Assembly (NCBI GenBank): GCA_002839435.1
Contig: PGYA01000048.1
Location: 1 to 36,078, forward strand
Source: Candidatus Riflebacteria bacterium HGW-Riflebacteria-2
GTDB lineage: Bacteria; Muiribacteriota; Ozemobacteria; Ozemobacterales; Ozemobacteraceae
DNA length: 36,078 nt
Direction: 5' to 3'
Shown here: one piece after another, positions 1-8,054 of the stretch
Layout of the letters: the number at the start of each line of letters is the position of its first letter
How positions within the stretch are numbered: the stretch's first letter is position 1
Notes under the pieces: model-generated
Database searches by the model: none
Told to the model about the DNA's origin: nothing
The model's input: only the letters and a program-made list of their open reading frames with translations
Made by a program: the position numbers and the translations under genes

Positions 1-126
1 ACAATGCCCAACCCGCTGGATAATCGACGCCAGCGCAATTTCCCCGCACCTGCGCCAGCTTTTTTAGAGCGTTTTTTCAGAGACCGATAAAGAAATTGAG
101 ATCAGGCTGCAGACTGTGTACTGGTA

Positions 127-135
127 TGGTATATT
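127..135 (+). promoter_or_regulatory. Putative extended -10 promoter for the UPF0173 hydrolase gene
   Basis: TGGTATATT reads as an extended -10 element (TGn followed by TATATT at 130-135), about 48 nt before the ATG at 184. No good -35 hexamer lies at the right distance. A strong Shine-Dalgarno GGAGG at 172-176 sits 7 nt before the start codon. The rest of 1-183 shows no recognisable gene. Confidence 0.35.
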
Positions 136-183
136 GGTGGCGAAATTCTGATCATACGCATATAAAAAACCGGAGGATTAGTA

Positions 184-843
184 ATGATCAAAGCGACCTG
201 GCTCGGGCATTCGGCTGTAAAAATCGAGGGATCAAAAACCATTTATATCGACCCGTTCATTAAGGGCAACCCTGCGAGTTCGTGCAATCTTGATGATATC
301 AAAAAGGCTGACATGGTCTTTGTCACTCATTATCACGGCGATCACGTTGGCGATGCCTTTTTTATCTGCCAGAAAACCGGCGCGACGCTGGTGGCAATTC
401 ACGAGATCGCGACTGAGGCTTCCGGGCTTGGCATTAAGAGCGAGGGAATGAATATTGGCGGTACTGTTGATGTCGAAGGGGTTAAGTTCAATATGGTTTC
501 GGCTTTACACTCTGCCGAAAAAGGCACCCCTGCCGGCGTCGTTATCGAGATTGACGGGCATCGCATCTACCACGCCGGCGACACTGGTCTCACTTATGAC
601 ATGAAGCTGACAGGCGAGTTTTTCAAGCCAGAACTAAGTTTTCTGCCAATAGGCGACCGTTACACCATGGGCATTGCATCGGCTGCCAAAGCAGTTGAGT
701 TCGTGCAGACCAGTCGCGTCGTGCCGATTCACTACAATACCTTCGATCTGATCAATAGTGACCCGCAATCTTTCAAAAAGATGGTTGGCAGCCTTGCCGA
801 GGTTATAATTCTCAAGCCCGGCGAGCATTACGAACTGAAGTAA
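184..843 (+). CDS. UPF0173 family metal-dependent hydrolase (metallo-beta-lactamase fold)
   Basis: The 219-residue protein has the compact single-domain metallo-beta-lactamase fold of the UPF0173/YtkL family. The metal-binding HxHxDH signature is visible as H49-Y-H51-G-D53-H54. A second metal-ligand histidine probably lies in the HSAEKGTPAG segment, an aspartate in HAGDTG, and the last histidine in the VPIHYNTF segment. Length matches the family. The start is well set by GGAGG seven bases upstream. The physiological substrate of this family is not established; a cytoplasmic phosphodiesterase- or lactonase-like hydrolase is the usual assumption. It lies 7 nt before the carrier gene, so the two are probably cotranscribed. 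Confidence 0.9.
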   Translation: MIKATWLGHSAVKIEGSKTIYIDPFIKGNPASSCNLDDIKKADMVFVTHYHGDHVGDAFFICQKTGATLVAIHEIATEASGLGIKSEGMNIGGTVDVEGVKFNMVSALHSAEKGTPAGVVIEIDGHRIYHAGDTGLTYDMKLTGEFFKPELSFLPIGDRYTMGIASAAKAVEFVQTSRVVPIHYNTFDLINSDPQSFKKMVGSLAEVIILKPGEHYELK

Positions 844-850
844 CCGCAAA

Positions 851-2275
851 ATGAGTGGAGCAACCGCCCGGTTCAAGGTTCCGCATACGCTGGTCATCAT
901 ATTTTCGCTGATAATCCTGGCATCTGTTATCACCTATCTGGTGCCCGGCGGCAAGTATGCCCGCATCGAAAAGCAGGTGCAGATGGGCGATTCGCTGAGC
1001 ACCCGCGAAGTAGTAGATCCTGATTCGTTCACAGAAGTTCCAGCGACGCCGCAGAATCCCTGGATGATGCTGAATGCGATTATGAAGAGCATGCGTCATC
1101 ACTCGGCCGTCGATATTATTTTCTTCATTCTGCTGATTGGCGGGGCCTTTGGCATCATTACCGAGACCAAGGCAGTCGAGGCCTCACTGACAGGGCTGGT
1201 AAAGGCGCTTGGCAACAATGACAAAATGGTGATTCCGGTGGTTATGTTCGTATTTTCGCTTGGTGGCGCCACTTTCGGAATGTGCGAAGAGACGATTCCA
1301 TTTGTTGCGATGGCGGTTCCGCTGGCGCTCAAGCTGGGCTACGATTCGATAACGGGCGTCGCCATGGTCTATCTTGGGGCAATGATTGGTTTTGCCACGG
1401 CCTTCCTCAACCCTTTCACAGTAGGCATTGCGCAGGGCATAGCTGAAATCAAACCTTTCTCTGGCCTGACTTTTCGGCTGGTTCTCTGGCTTGTTTTTAC
1501 GGTGATTACGATCGCATGGGTAATGCGCTATGCCGCTCGAATAAAGGCAAGCCCAGTACTCAGCCCGGTTTTTGATCTCGATGAACCGCGTCGCCACGCG
1601 GCCAGTGAAACAGCGCAGAGTGAAAAACTTACCAGATCACGCATGGCAGTGCTGGCGATCATAGCAGTCGGCTTCGCCATCATCATTTACGGCGCCATAA
1701 AACTGGGCTGGTACATCGACGAGATGGCCTCGATGTTTCTCGCGATAGGCCTGCTTGCCGGCCTGGTCGTGCGCATGGCTCCGAGCATTATTGCATCATC
1801 CTTCGTAAAGGGCTGCAGCGAGATTTGTGGCGCTGCCATCATGGTGGGTTTCGCCCGCGCTGTGCTGGTAATACTCGAAGACGGCGGCGTCATGGATACT
1901 ATTCTTTTCAAGGTTTCGGGATTGGTTGGCAATTTTCCGCCGATGATCTCGGTTCAGGTGATGTACGTCTTTCAGACGCTGACCAACTTTTTTGTGCCTT
2001 CCGGCTCAGGTCAGGCAGCGCTGACTATGCCGATCATGGCGCCCCTGTCCGATCTTCTCGGCATCACCCGTCAGACGGCAGTGCTGGCTTACCAGTTCGG
2101 CGATGGCTTCACCAATGTGATCATACCGACTTCGGCCGTTACCATAGCCGCTCTGGGAATGGGCGGCGTCCCATGGGAGCGCTGGGCCAGATGGGTGCTG
2201 CCGCTGATATTGCTGCATTTCGTTCTCGGCGCGATCGCCTTGATGGGCGCGGTAATGGTTGGCTGGGCCGGCTGA
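851..2275 (+). CDS. YfcC family membrane carrier (DcuC/ArsB-like superfamily)
   Basis: The 474-residue polytopic membrane protein has about a dozen hydrophobic segments. It opens with a helix ending in VITYLVPGGKY, typical of YfcC/C4-dicarboxylate-anaerobic-carrier relatives. The internal MCEETIPFVAM and NFFVPSGSGQAALTMP segments match the re-entrant-loop signatures of this superfamily. Relatives are annotated as basic amino acid antiporters or dicarboxylate carriers; the substrate cannot be read from sequence. A role in ornithine or arginine uptake would fit the aminomutase genes at 22-26 kb, but that is speculation. The start lies 7 nt after the hydrolase stop with only a weak ribosome-binding site, so translational coupling is likely. 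Confidence 0.85.
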   Translation: MSGATARFKVPHTLVIIFSLIILASVITYLVPGGKYARIEKQVQMGDSLSTREVVDPDSFTEVPATPQNPWMMLNAIMKSMRHHSAVDIIFFILLIGGAFGIITETKAVEASLTGLVKALGNNDKMVIPVVMFVFSLGGATFGMCEETIPFVAMAVPLALKLGYDSITGVAMVYLGAMIGFATAFLNPFTVGIAQGIAEIKPFSGLTFRLVLWLVFTVITIAWVMRYAARIKASPVLSPVFDLDEPRRHAASETAQSEKLTRSRMAVLAIIAVGFAIIIYGAIKLGWYIDEMASMFLAIGLLAGLVVRMAPSIIASSFVKGCSEICGAAIMVGFARAVLVILEDGGVMDTILFKVSGLVGNFPPMISVQVMYVFQTLTNFFVPSGSGQAALTMPIMAPLSDLLGITRQTAVLAYQFGDGFTNVIIPTSAVTIAALGMGGVPWERWARWVLPLILLHFVLGAIALMGAVMVGWAG

Positions 2276-2298
2276 GGTAGGCCAACATAATGAAAGCG

Positions 2299-2328
2299 AT
2301 ATTGTCATACGCATAGTTCTGACAATAT
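2299..2328. repeat. Perfect 9-bp inverted repeat downstream of the carrier gene
   Basis: ATATTGTCA at 2299-2307 and its exact complement TGACAATAT at 2320-2328 are separated by 12 nt, starting 23 nt after the carrier stop codon. There is no T-run on either side, so it is not a classical intrinsic terminator. It could be an operator or an mRNA 3' end structure. Confidence 0.5.
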
Positions 2329-2378
2329 AGAAGAAGTATGGATTTATACAGGCAACTGGATTTGCAAACCAGTACGTT

Positions 2379-2544
2379 GTCACATAAGAATTTAATTTAG
2401 GCTTATTCTGCTTATTCGGGCTCTCGGCGGAATCTCATTCGCTACAACTCTCACCAGACGTAAGTATTATTGAATAGCTATAGCTCTACGTCAAATGTGC
2501 CTGACTCGGCCGAGCTGCTCTATCCTGCGCAGCTCGTCATAAGC
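2379..2544 (+). repeat. Dispersed intergenic repeat, copy A
   Basis: This begins with GTCACATAAGA, continues through a GGGCTCTCGGCGGAATCTC core at 2418-2436 followed by ATTCGCT, and ends with an 8-bp perfect hairpin (CGAGCTGC at 2511-2518, GCAGCTCG at 2529-2536) followed by CTCGTCATAAGC. The same order (GTCAC, core, hairpin, CTCGTCAyAAGC) recurs at 35953-36078. The first half also recurs at 35462-35540 and a short core piece at 17840-17864. The middle part differs between copies. Confidence 0.6.
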
Positions 2545-2929
2545 ACATCCGTGTGCAAAAAGTTTTCGCTCATGAGAAACCCGCCTGCGCCCTTATCTTG
2601 TCTGCTAAATCTGCTTTGTAGTCAGCTTGATTTTACTATGTAACTCAAATGTGACAGTTGACTAGCCAGAAAGAACATCAGACATGACGCCATCAGATGT
2701 GTGATCCTCAGTTTCGACATGCTTTATCTAGTTGCAATCACACCACAATTAGTGTAGGTTGTCGTAATGCACCTGCTGCACCTGAAGACTGACGGATACA
2801 ATGGATGATAACAAGACATAGTATGTGCCAGCCTACCAGAATACAGCATTTTTTGTGATACAATCGAGCATTGCAGAAGTGTGTAAATTTAAGGCGATTA
2901 TTGACAAAAAAAATGCCCGGGAGAAATAT

Positions 2930-3877
2930 ATGGATGAAAAAAGCAAAATTTTAGCATCTCAGATAAAAGCAGGACGACTTGAAGAATCTGGAAGTTTTCC
3001 CAAAGTGGTTCTTCTTGATACGGTAAGCTCATGCAATCTCAGGTGTTCAATGTGCGTGCATAAAGATATGACGCGAAAACAGGGCATCATGAAATGGGAA
3101 TTGTTAACAAAAATACTTGATGAAATTGCAACCGTGCAAAAAGATACTAGAATCTGGATGGTTTTTTTTGGCGATCCATTTGTTATAAAAAATGCAAAAC
3201 CTTCTATCTTCGATATGATTAAATACGCCAAGTCGATTGGGCTAACCGACGTCGTTCTTAATTCCAATGGTTGTCTGATGGACGAGACTTCTGCGAAAAA
3301 GCTTATAGATTCAGGGCTTGACAGCATTTATTTCGGCATAGACGCTGCAACGCCAGAAACATACGCGAAGCTTAGAGTCGGTGGAGATTATGCGGAAACT
3401 GTTAATAACGTTCTAACTCTAATCCGCCTGGTTAAAGAACAATCATCGAGTCACCCAAAAATTTTCGTGCAGTTTGTTGAAATGGATGAGAATAGTGCAG
3501 AGAAAGATGCATTTGTTGAATTCTGGTCTAAGCAGGGCGTAACAGTAAAAATTAGACCGAAGGTAAGCTGGGCTGGTAGTATTGATGCCCCCAATCTGGT
3601 TCTTGGCAACCAGGATCGTTGGCCCTGCCACTGGCTCATGCAAACGATGGCTATTGCTGACGACGGTAGAGTTGTGCTGTGCCCTGTAGACCTAAACGCC
3701 AATGTCGTCGTGGGCGACGCCACGAAAAACACTCTGGCAGAAATCTGGCAGCAGCAGTTAAAAGAATTAAGAAGCCTGCATCTTACAGGAAGATATTCAG
3801 AGCTTCCTCCAATGTGCCGGGACTGTAGAGACTGGCAATCAGCCAGATCTGATTATCATAACATGGACAACAAGTAG
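2930..3877 (+). CDS. Radical SAM/SPASM domain protein (first of the operon)
   Basis: From the ATG at 2930 this encodes 315 residues. I chose this start because GGGAG lies six bases upstream. The cluster-binding CxxxCxxC motif is C35-N-L-R-C39-S-M-C42, followed by a radical SAM half barrel with the FFGDPF and LNSNG segments. The C-terminus is a SPASM/twitch region with cysteines in WPCHW, VVLCPVD and MCRDCRDW, expected to hold auxiliary iron-sulfur clusters. SPASM enzymes modify peptides, alcohol groups or sugars; which applies here is unknown. The stop codon overlaps the GTG start of the asparagine synthetase by one base, so the two products are probably made together. The gene is noticeably A+T-rich. 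Confidence 0.9.
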   Translation: MDEKSKILASQIKAGRLEESGSFPKVVLLDTVSSCNLRCSMCVHKDMTRKQGIMKWELLTKILDEIATVQKDTRIWMVFFGDPFVIKNAKPSIFDMIKYAKSIGLTDVVLNSNGCLMDETSAKKLIDSGLDSIYFGIDAATPETYAKLRVGGDYAETVNNVLTLIRLVKEQSSSHPKIFVQFVEMDENSAEKDAFVEFWSKQGVTVKIRPKVSWAGSIDAPNLVLGNQDRWPCHWLMQTMAIADDGRVVLCPVDLNANVVVGDATKNTLAEIWQQQLKELRSLHLTGRYSELPPMCRDCRDWQSARSDYHNMDNK

Positions 3878-5730
3878 TGTGCGGAATTTGCGGATTCACC
3901 GGGAAACCTGACCTGCAGTCCCTGGAAAAAATGGCTGGCACCATTTATCACCGTGGGCCAGATGACTCTGGGTATTATAGTGACGGTTCTGTAAACATGG
4001 GAATGCGACGACTCAGCATCCTGGATTTGTCAACGGGAAAACAACCGATACACAATGAAAATAAATCGCTCTGGACCGTATTCAACGGGGAAATCTATAA
4101 TTTTACAGAGCTGCGAACCGTCCTCGAAAAGCGCGGACATAAATTTTATACCAACCATTCAGACACAGAACTAATTGTTCACCTTTTCGAAGAATACGGT
4201 GAAGAGTTTCCTAACTACATAAATGGGATGTTCGCGATTGCATTGTGGGATAAAGAAAGAGAGCAACTCTATCTTATTCGTGACAGAATGGGTGTCAAGC
4301 CGCTGTTCTACAGTATCGTCTCATCAAAGTTGCTTTTCGGCTCAGAAATCAAAACAATTCTGTCACACCCTGAGTTCAGCAAGGCCCCGAACTTTGAGGG
4401 TTTGTATCACTATTTTTCCTTCAAAAATGTTCCTGCGCCTCTAACGGCTTTTGAGGGTGTTTATCAATTGCTGCCTGGCGAAATGGCGATATTCTCGCAG
4501 GGTAGCCTGCGAAAAAGAAAGTGGTGGACAATCCGTTTTCAAGAAGATGCTTCTATCGATGAAAGTTATGCTAAGACGAAGATTCTAAGTATTCTTGATG
4601 ATGCAACCAGGGTTCGAATGATCTGCGATGTCCCGTTTGGGGCCTATTTGAGCGGCGGACTCGATTCAAGCGCTGTTGTTTCGCTGATGACAAGGTACTC
4701 TGACAAGCCTGTCAAAACGTTTTCACTCGGTTATGAAGACGAATTGAAAAACAAGGAAGCTGACTTGTACTATGCACGAAAAGTGTCTGAAATCTATAAA
4801 ACAGAGCATTACGAACACATAATGTCCAGCCGCGAACTACCTGATGAGATCGAAAACGTCATAAAATCCTTTGACCAGCCTTTTTCAGGCACAATTTCAA
4901 CTTTTTTCCTGACTCGACTGATGAGTCGTCACATTAAAGTCGCACTATCCGGAGATGGCGCCGACGAACTGTTCGGTAGTTATCTTTCACACAGAACCGC
5001 TCGCCCGATACAAATCTATTCCGAACTTGTTGCGGCCGGCAAAGACCCTTCTAATCACCTGGCAAGCCTTTCGCCATGCACTATTGAATTTCTGAAGGAT
5101 CTGCATGAGCGTTCGGGCGGAGACGAACTGTCCTGGCGAAACCTGCTTTACCTCTTTACTGACGACGAGAAACGGCGTGTTCTGTCACCCGGTTTTCTTG
5201 AACATATTGTGCAGGGCAGCACTCATAACCTTGTTAAAAGCTTCTTTGCAGATATTTCTGCACAAGACCCTCTGAACAGAATTCTCGAAATGGAATGGAA
5301 TACGCAGTTGCCTGACCAAGTCCTGGCATTTGTAGATTTTCTGTCGATGGCTCACTCGGTTGAGGTGCGATCACCATTTCTCGATTACCGGTTGGTTGAG
5401 TTTGCTGCGACAATACCTGGATCTATGAAAATCAGCAACGGTAACGTAAAAGATATCCTCAAAAAAGCCTTGAATCCGATCCTTCCGGAAGGGATCACGG
5501 CAAGATCGAAAGAGGGTTTTGTTCTGCCTGTATTCAACTGGATGCTGGACAAACTCAAAAATTTCACCCAAGATCTTTTATCACCATCCCGTATTGCTAG
5601 ACACGGATTATTGAATCAGGAATCAGTTAATCATTATTTGAGCGAATACTATGCTGGCAACCAAAACTTGGCCGGAAGAATATGGAATCTTATGATGTTT
5701 CAGATATGGTGGGAAAGTTATTTTGCTTAA
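3877..5730 (+). CDS. asnB: Asparagine synthetase, glutamine-hydrolysing (amidotransferase)
   Basis: The 617-residue protein starts MCGICGF, with Cys2 as the glutaminase nucleophile, so the GTG start at 3877 is fixed by the chemistry. The N-terminal half is an Ntn glutaminase, with RRLSILDLS and FNGEIYN typical of the family. The C-terminal half is the ATP-pyrophosphatase synthetase domain with the SGGLDSS loop at residues 259-265 and the SGDGADELFGSY segment. Length is normal. The enzyme transfers ammonia from glutamine to an activated carboxylate. In surface-polysaccharide loci such paralogues amidate uronic acids or aminoacyl groups, and its embedding between radical SAM, GNAT and WbqC genes favours that over housekeeping asparagine synthesis. 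A second copy lies at 33554-35428. Confidence 0.93.
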   Translation: MCGICGFTGKPDLQSLEKMAGTIYHRGPDDSGYYSDGSVNMGMRRLSILDLSTGKQPIHNENKSLWTVFNGEIYNFTELRTVLEKRGHKFYTNHSDTELIVHLFEEYGEEFPNYINGMFAIALWDKEREQLYLIRDRMGVKPLFYSIVSSKLLFGSEIKTILSHPEFSKAPNFEGLYHYFSFKNVPAPLTAFEGVYQLLPGEMAIFSQGSLRKRKWWTIRFQEDASIDESYAKTKILSILDDATRVRMICDVPFGAYLSGGLDSSAVVSLMTRYSDKPVKTFSLGYEDELKNKEADLYYARKVSEIYKTEHYEHIMSSRELPDEIENVIKSFDQPFSGTISTFFLTRLMSRHIKVALSGDGADELFGSYLSHRTARPIQIYSELVAAGKDPSNHLASLSPCTIEFLKDLHERSGGDELSWRNLLYLFTDDEKRRVLSPGFLEHIVQGSTHNLVKSFFADISAQDPLNRILEMEWNTQLPDQVLAFVDFLSMAHSVEVRSPFLDYRLVEFAATIPGSMKISNGNVKDILKKALNPILPEGITARSKEGFVLPVFNWMLDKLKNFTQDLLSPSRIARHGLLNQESVNHYLSEYYAGNQNLAGRIWNLMMFQIWWESYFA

Positions 5731-5764
5731 ATTTGCAAGCATTGGCTTGGACTAAGGAGAAGCA

Positions 5765-6271
5765 ATGTATCAGGGAAAAAGCATCCGATTAAGACCTTTT
5801 GAAAGGTCAGATCAAAAAAAATACCGAGACTGGGTCAACAACTCCGAGATCGCTTCTCTAGTTGACAGAGTGCTGCCAGTTTCCGATCATGAACACGAAA
5901 AATGGTATTCTTCAATAATAGAAAACCGTAACTGTGTTTTTTTTGCAATAGAAAGCATCAAGCCTGTAAAGCATATTGGAGCGATATGGCTATGGAACAT
6001 TGACTCACGCCACCGCAAAGCGGAATTAAGAGTCCTGATCGGTGAATCCTCTGCTGTTAACAAAGGACTCGGAACCGAAGCGATAGCGATGATCTCATCA
6101 TTTGCCTTTAATAAATTGAATCTTCACAGGCTTTATGCCTATGTATTGTTGAAAAATGCAAGAGCAATTAGAGCATTCGAAAAAGCAGGTTTTGTAAAAG
6201 AAGGAGAACTCAGGGAAGACAGATTCATTGATGGCGTCTATGAAGACGTTGCCTTCATGGCTTTAATATAG
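5765..6271 (+). CDS. GNAT family N-acetyltransferase (RimJ/RimL-like)
   Basis: The 168-residue single-domain GNAT begins with the RLRPFERSDQ element typical of RimL-like members. The acetyl-CoA region is recognisable around NKGLGTEAIAM, and the C-terminal NARAIRAFEKAGFVKEGELRE segment is a hallmark of this subfamily. AAGGAG lies just upstream of the ATG at 5765. Cytoplasmic acetyl-CoA-dependent N-acylation is expected. In nucleotide-sugar clusters similar enzymes (PseH type) acetylate the amino group placed by a DegT-family aminotransferase, and such an aminotransferase is encoded at 10306-11445. A protein or antibiotic substrate cannot be excluded. Confidence 0.87.
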   Translation: MYQGKSIRLRPFERSDQKKYRDWVNNSEIASLVDRVLPVSDHEHEKWYSSIIENRNCVFFAIESIKPVKHIGAIWLWNIDSRHRKAELRVLIGESSAVNKGLGTEAIAMISSFAFNKLNLHRLYAYVLLKNARAIRAFEKAGFVKEGELREDRFIDGVYEDVAFMALI

Positions 6272-6315
6272 CAATAACTTAACACCCATGTCAGGGTCAT
6301 TCCGAAAGGACAAAA

Positions 6316-7350
6316 ATGGATAATAAACAGAATCATATCGAGCATACCCAGGAAAAGTATGATATCAGGCCAGAAGCCTTGGAATTTCCAATGATGAGCG
6401 TGATATCGTTTGTATATGTGTGTAATGCGAAATGCCCCAATTGCCCATATACGAACTCTAACATCAGATCTACTTACAGCGACAGATTATACATGAATGA
6501 AGATACTTTCAAGTTAATCGCTGATCAGAGCGGCCCATACGGGGCATGGATAAGAATGTCCGGAGGCGGTGAACCAATGCTGCACCCCAAAGCTGTTGAA
6601 CTGATGGAATATGCTAAGAGCGTTGGTGCTAAAATCGGCCTGATCACAAATGGTTCAATGTTCAATGACGAAAACATCCACCGGCTTCTTGAAGCTGAAA
6701 TAGACATGATAGAGATCAGTGTCGATGCCTGCGATGAACAGACTTATTCTCAAGTCAGAAGAGGATTAAACTGGGACACACTGCTCAAAAATGTCAAAAA
6801 TGTTGTTGAGGCAAGAAACAAACTGGGCAGCAAAACCAAGGTTATTGCCAGTGGAGTTAACCAGACTGGCGTTGATATTGAAGCTGTTGCAAAATACTGG
6901 GGACCAATCGTTGACAACTTTCAGAAAAGAAAGTATCTGACCTGGGGAATAAATGATCCCGCAAAATCAGCAGACCCAGAGCCTTATCTGCCGCCTGAAG
7001 AGATGATTCCCTGCCCATTCATATTTGAGCGGCTCAATATTGATTCGCGCGGTAAGGTTATGGTTTGCGGTTTTGATATAGCCGCAACTACTAACATGGG
7101 GAACATTCATGAGCAAAGCATCAAAGAAATCTGGCATGGCGAAGGTTTTGAGTATTACCGAAGACTTCATCTCGAACGAAAAGCTAGTCAGATCGAACTG
7201 TGCAAACACTGCCCAGACTGGAAATACCGTTCATGGAAGCATAATTACTGGAAAGTTGTTGCAAATGCAGAAAAGAAACGCAAGGATGTCCTCAGCTTCC
7301 ATGACAATGAAGGCTGTATATCAGACAATAATGAAAGTAATGGAAAATGA
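6316..7350 (+). CDS. Radical SAM/SPASM domain protein (second of the operon)
   Basis: The 344-residue protein has the canonical CxxxCxxC motif as C36-N-A-K-C40-P-N-C43, then SGGGEPMLHP, the glycine-rich SAM-binding stretch. The C-terminal SPASM region has CPFIFERLNI, VMVCGFDI, a GNI..SIKEIW element and LCKHCPDW. It is only distantly like the first radical SAM protein at 2930, so this is not a recent duplication. A good ribosome-binding site (AAAGGA) precedes the ATG. The stop overlaps the WbqC start as ATGA, indicating coupled translation. Substrate unknown; the neighbours suggest a sugar- or lipid-linked intermediate, or a peptide attached to one. Confidence 0.9.
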   Translation: MDNKQNHIEHTQEKYDIRPEALEFPMMSVISFVYVCNAKCPNCPYTNSNIRSTYSDRLYMNEDTFKLIADQSGPYGAWIRMSGGGEPMLHPKAVELMEYAKSVGAKIGLITNGSMFNDENIHRLLEAEIDMIEISVDACDEQTYSQVRRGLNWDTLLKNVKNVVEARNKLGSKTKVIASGVNQTGVDIEAVAKYWGPIVDNFQKRKYLTWGINDPAKSADPEPYLPPEEMIPCPFIFERLNIDSRGKVMVCGFDIAATTNMGNIHEQSIKEIWHGEGFEYYRRLHLERKASQIELCKHCPDWKYRSWKHNYWKVVANAEKKRKDVLSFHDNEGCISDNNESNGK

Positions 7351-8039
7351 TGATCGGCATCCTGCAGCCCGGCTACCTGCCATGGCTGGGCTTCTTTGAA
7401 CAGATATACAGAAGCGATGCATTCATTATCTATGATGACGTACAATACGACAAACACAGCTGGAGAAACAGAAACCGGATAAAGGGAAGCAATGGAATAC
7501 AGTGGCTTACCGTACCTGTTCATGTCAAATTTGAAGATCATCCTTCAATACTTGAAGTTCAGATAGACAATAGCTCCAACTGGAAAAGAAAACATCTTGC
7601 CGCAATTACACAAAGTTATTCCAAAGCCCCTTTCTACAAGGATTTCATTGCAATATTCGAACACGCATACCAACGCGAATGGGAATTCCTGGTGGATCTT
7701 GACCTGTATTTTATCGAAAAAATATTGAGTTGCATGGGCCTGGCACACAAACAACTTTTACGGTCTTCTCAGCTTGAAGTTCGAAATGACGACCGGATAC
7801 AAAGGCTGATCAGCATTTGTCATTTGATGGGGGCGGATCAGTTTTATGAGGGAGCGGCCGGCAGAAATTATATAGATGATGATGTCTTTGCAGAAGCAGG
7901 CATCAAAGTAATCTATCAGGACTACCAACATCCCGAATACAATCAATTAAATGGAGATTTTGTGCCATATCTTTCGATCGTAGATTTGCTTTTTAACCAT
8001 GGAAATGATAGTTTGAAAATCCTTACCCAGACGAAATAA
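7347..8039 (+). CDS. WbqC-like family protein
   Basis: The 230-residue protein starts with IGILQPGYLPWLGFFEQ and continues DVQYDKHSWRNRNRI, both diagnostic of the WbqC family (Pfam WbqC). Two consecutive ATG codons (7347 and 7350) could start it; the first forms an ATGA overlap with the preceding stop. WbqC proteins are found in O-antigen and other glycan clusters and in some natural-product loci, often beside aminotransferases and GNAT enzymes. Their reaction has not been firmly assigned; acyl or aminoacyl transfer to an amino sugar has been proposed. Its presence ties the two radical SAM enzymes and AsnB to glycan decoration. Confidence 0.9.
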   Translation: MMIGILQPGYLPWLGFFEQIYRSDAFIIYDDVQYDKHSWRNRNRIKGSNGIQWLTVPVHVKFEDHPSILEVQIDNSSNWKRKHLAAITQSYSKAPFYKDFIAIFEHAYQREWEFLVDLDLYFIEKILSCMGLAHKQLLRSSQLEVRNDDRIQRLISICHLMGADQFYEGAAGRNYIDDDVFAEAGIKVIYQDYQHPEYNQLNGDFVPYLSIVDLLFNHGNDSLKILTQTK

Positions 8040-8054
8040 ACAGAGGTTGAAAGT

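Larger units (their letters stand above)
2276..2929. other. Gene-free stretch between the carrier and the radical SAM operon
   Basis: I see no credible gene in these 654 bases. The stretch holds a 9-bp inverted repeat at 2299-2328, a copy of the dispersed repeat at 2379-2544, and then A+T-rich sequence without a clear promoter. A TACAAT hexamer at 2797-2802 could be a -10 for the plus-strand operon but lacks a good -35. TTGACA at 2901-2906 is too close to the ATG at 2930 to serve that gene. An in-frame GTG at 2825 would lengthen the next protein by 35 residues, but it has no ribosome-binding site and the added residues do not look like the family. Confidence 0.6.

Noticed and set aside
2825..2929. 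Upstream GTG extension of the first radical SAM protein
   Set aside because: It lacks a ribosome-binding site and the added 35 residues do not resemble the family; the ATG at 2930 has GGGAG at a good distance.
2901..2932. TTGACA at 2901 as promoter for the radical SAM operon
   Set aside because: Any -10 at the correct spacing overlaps the ATG at 2930, so the message would lack the start codon.
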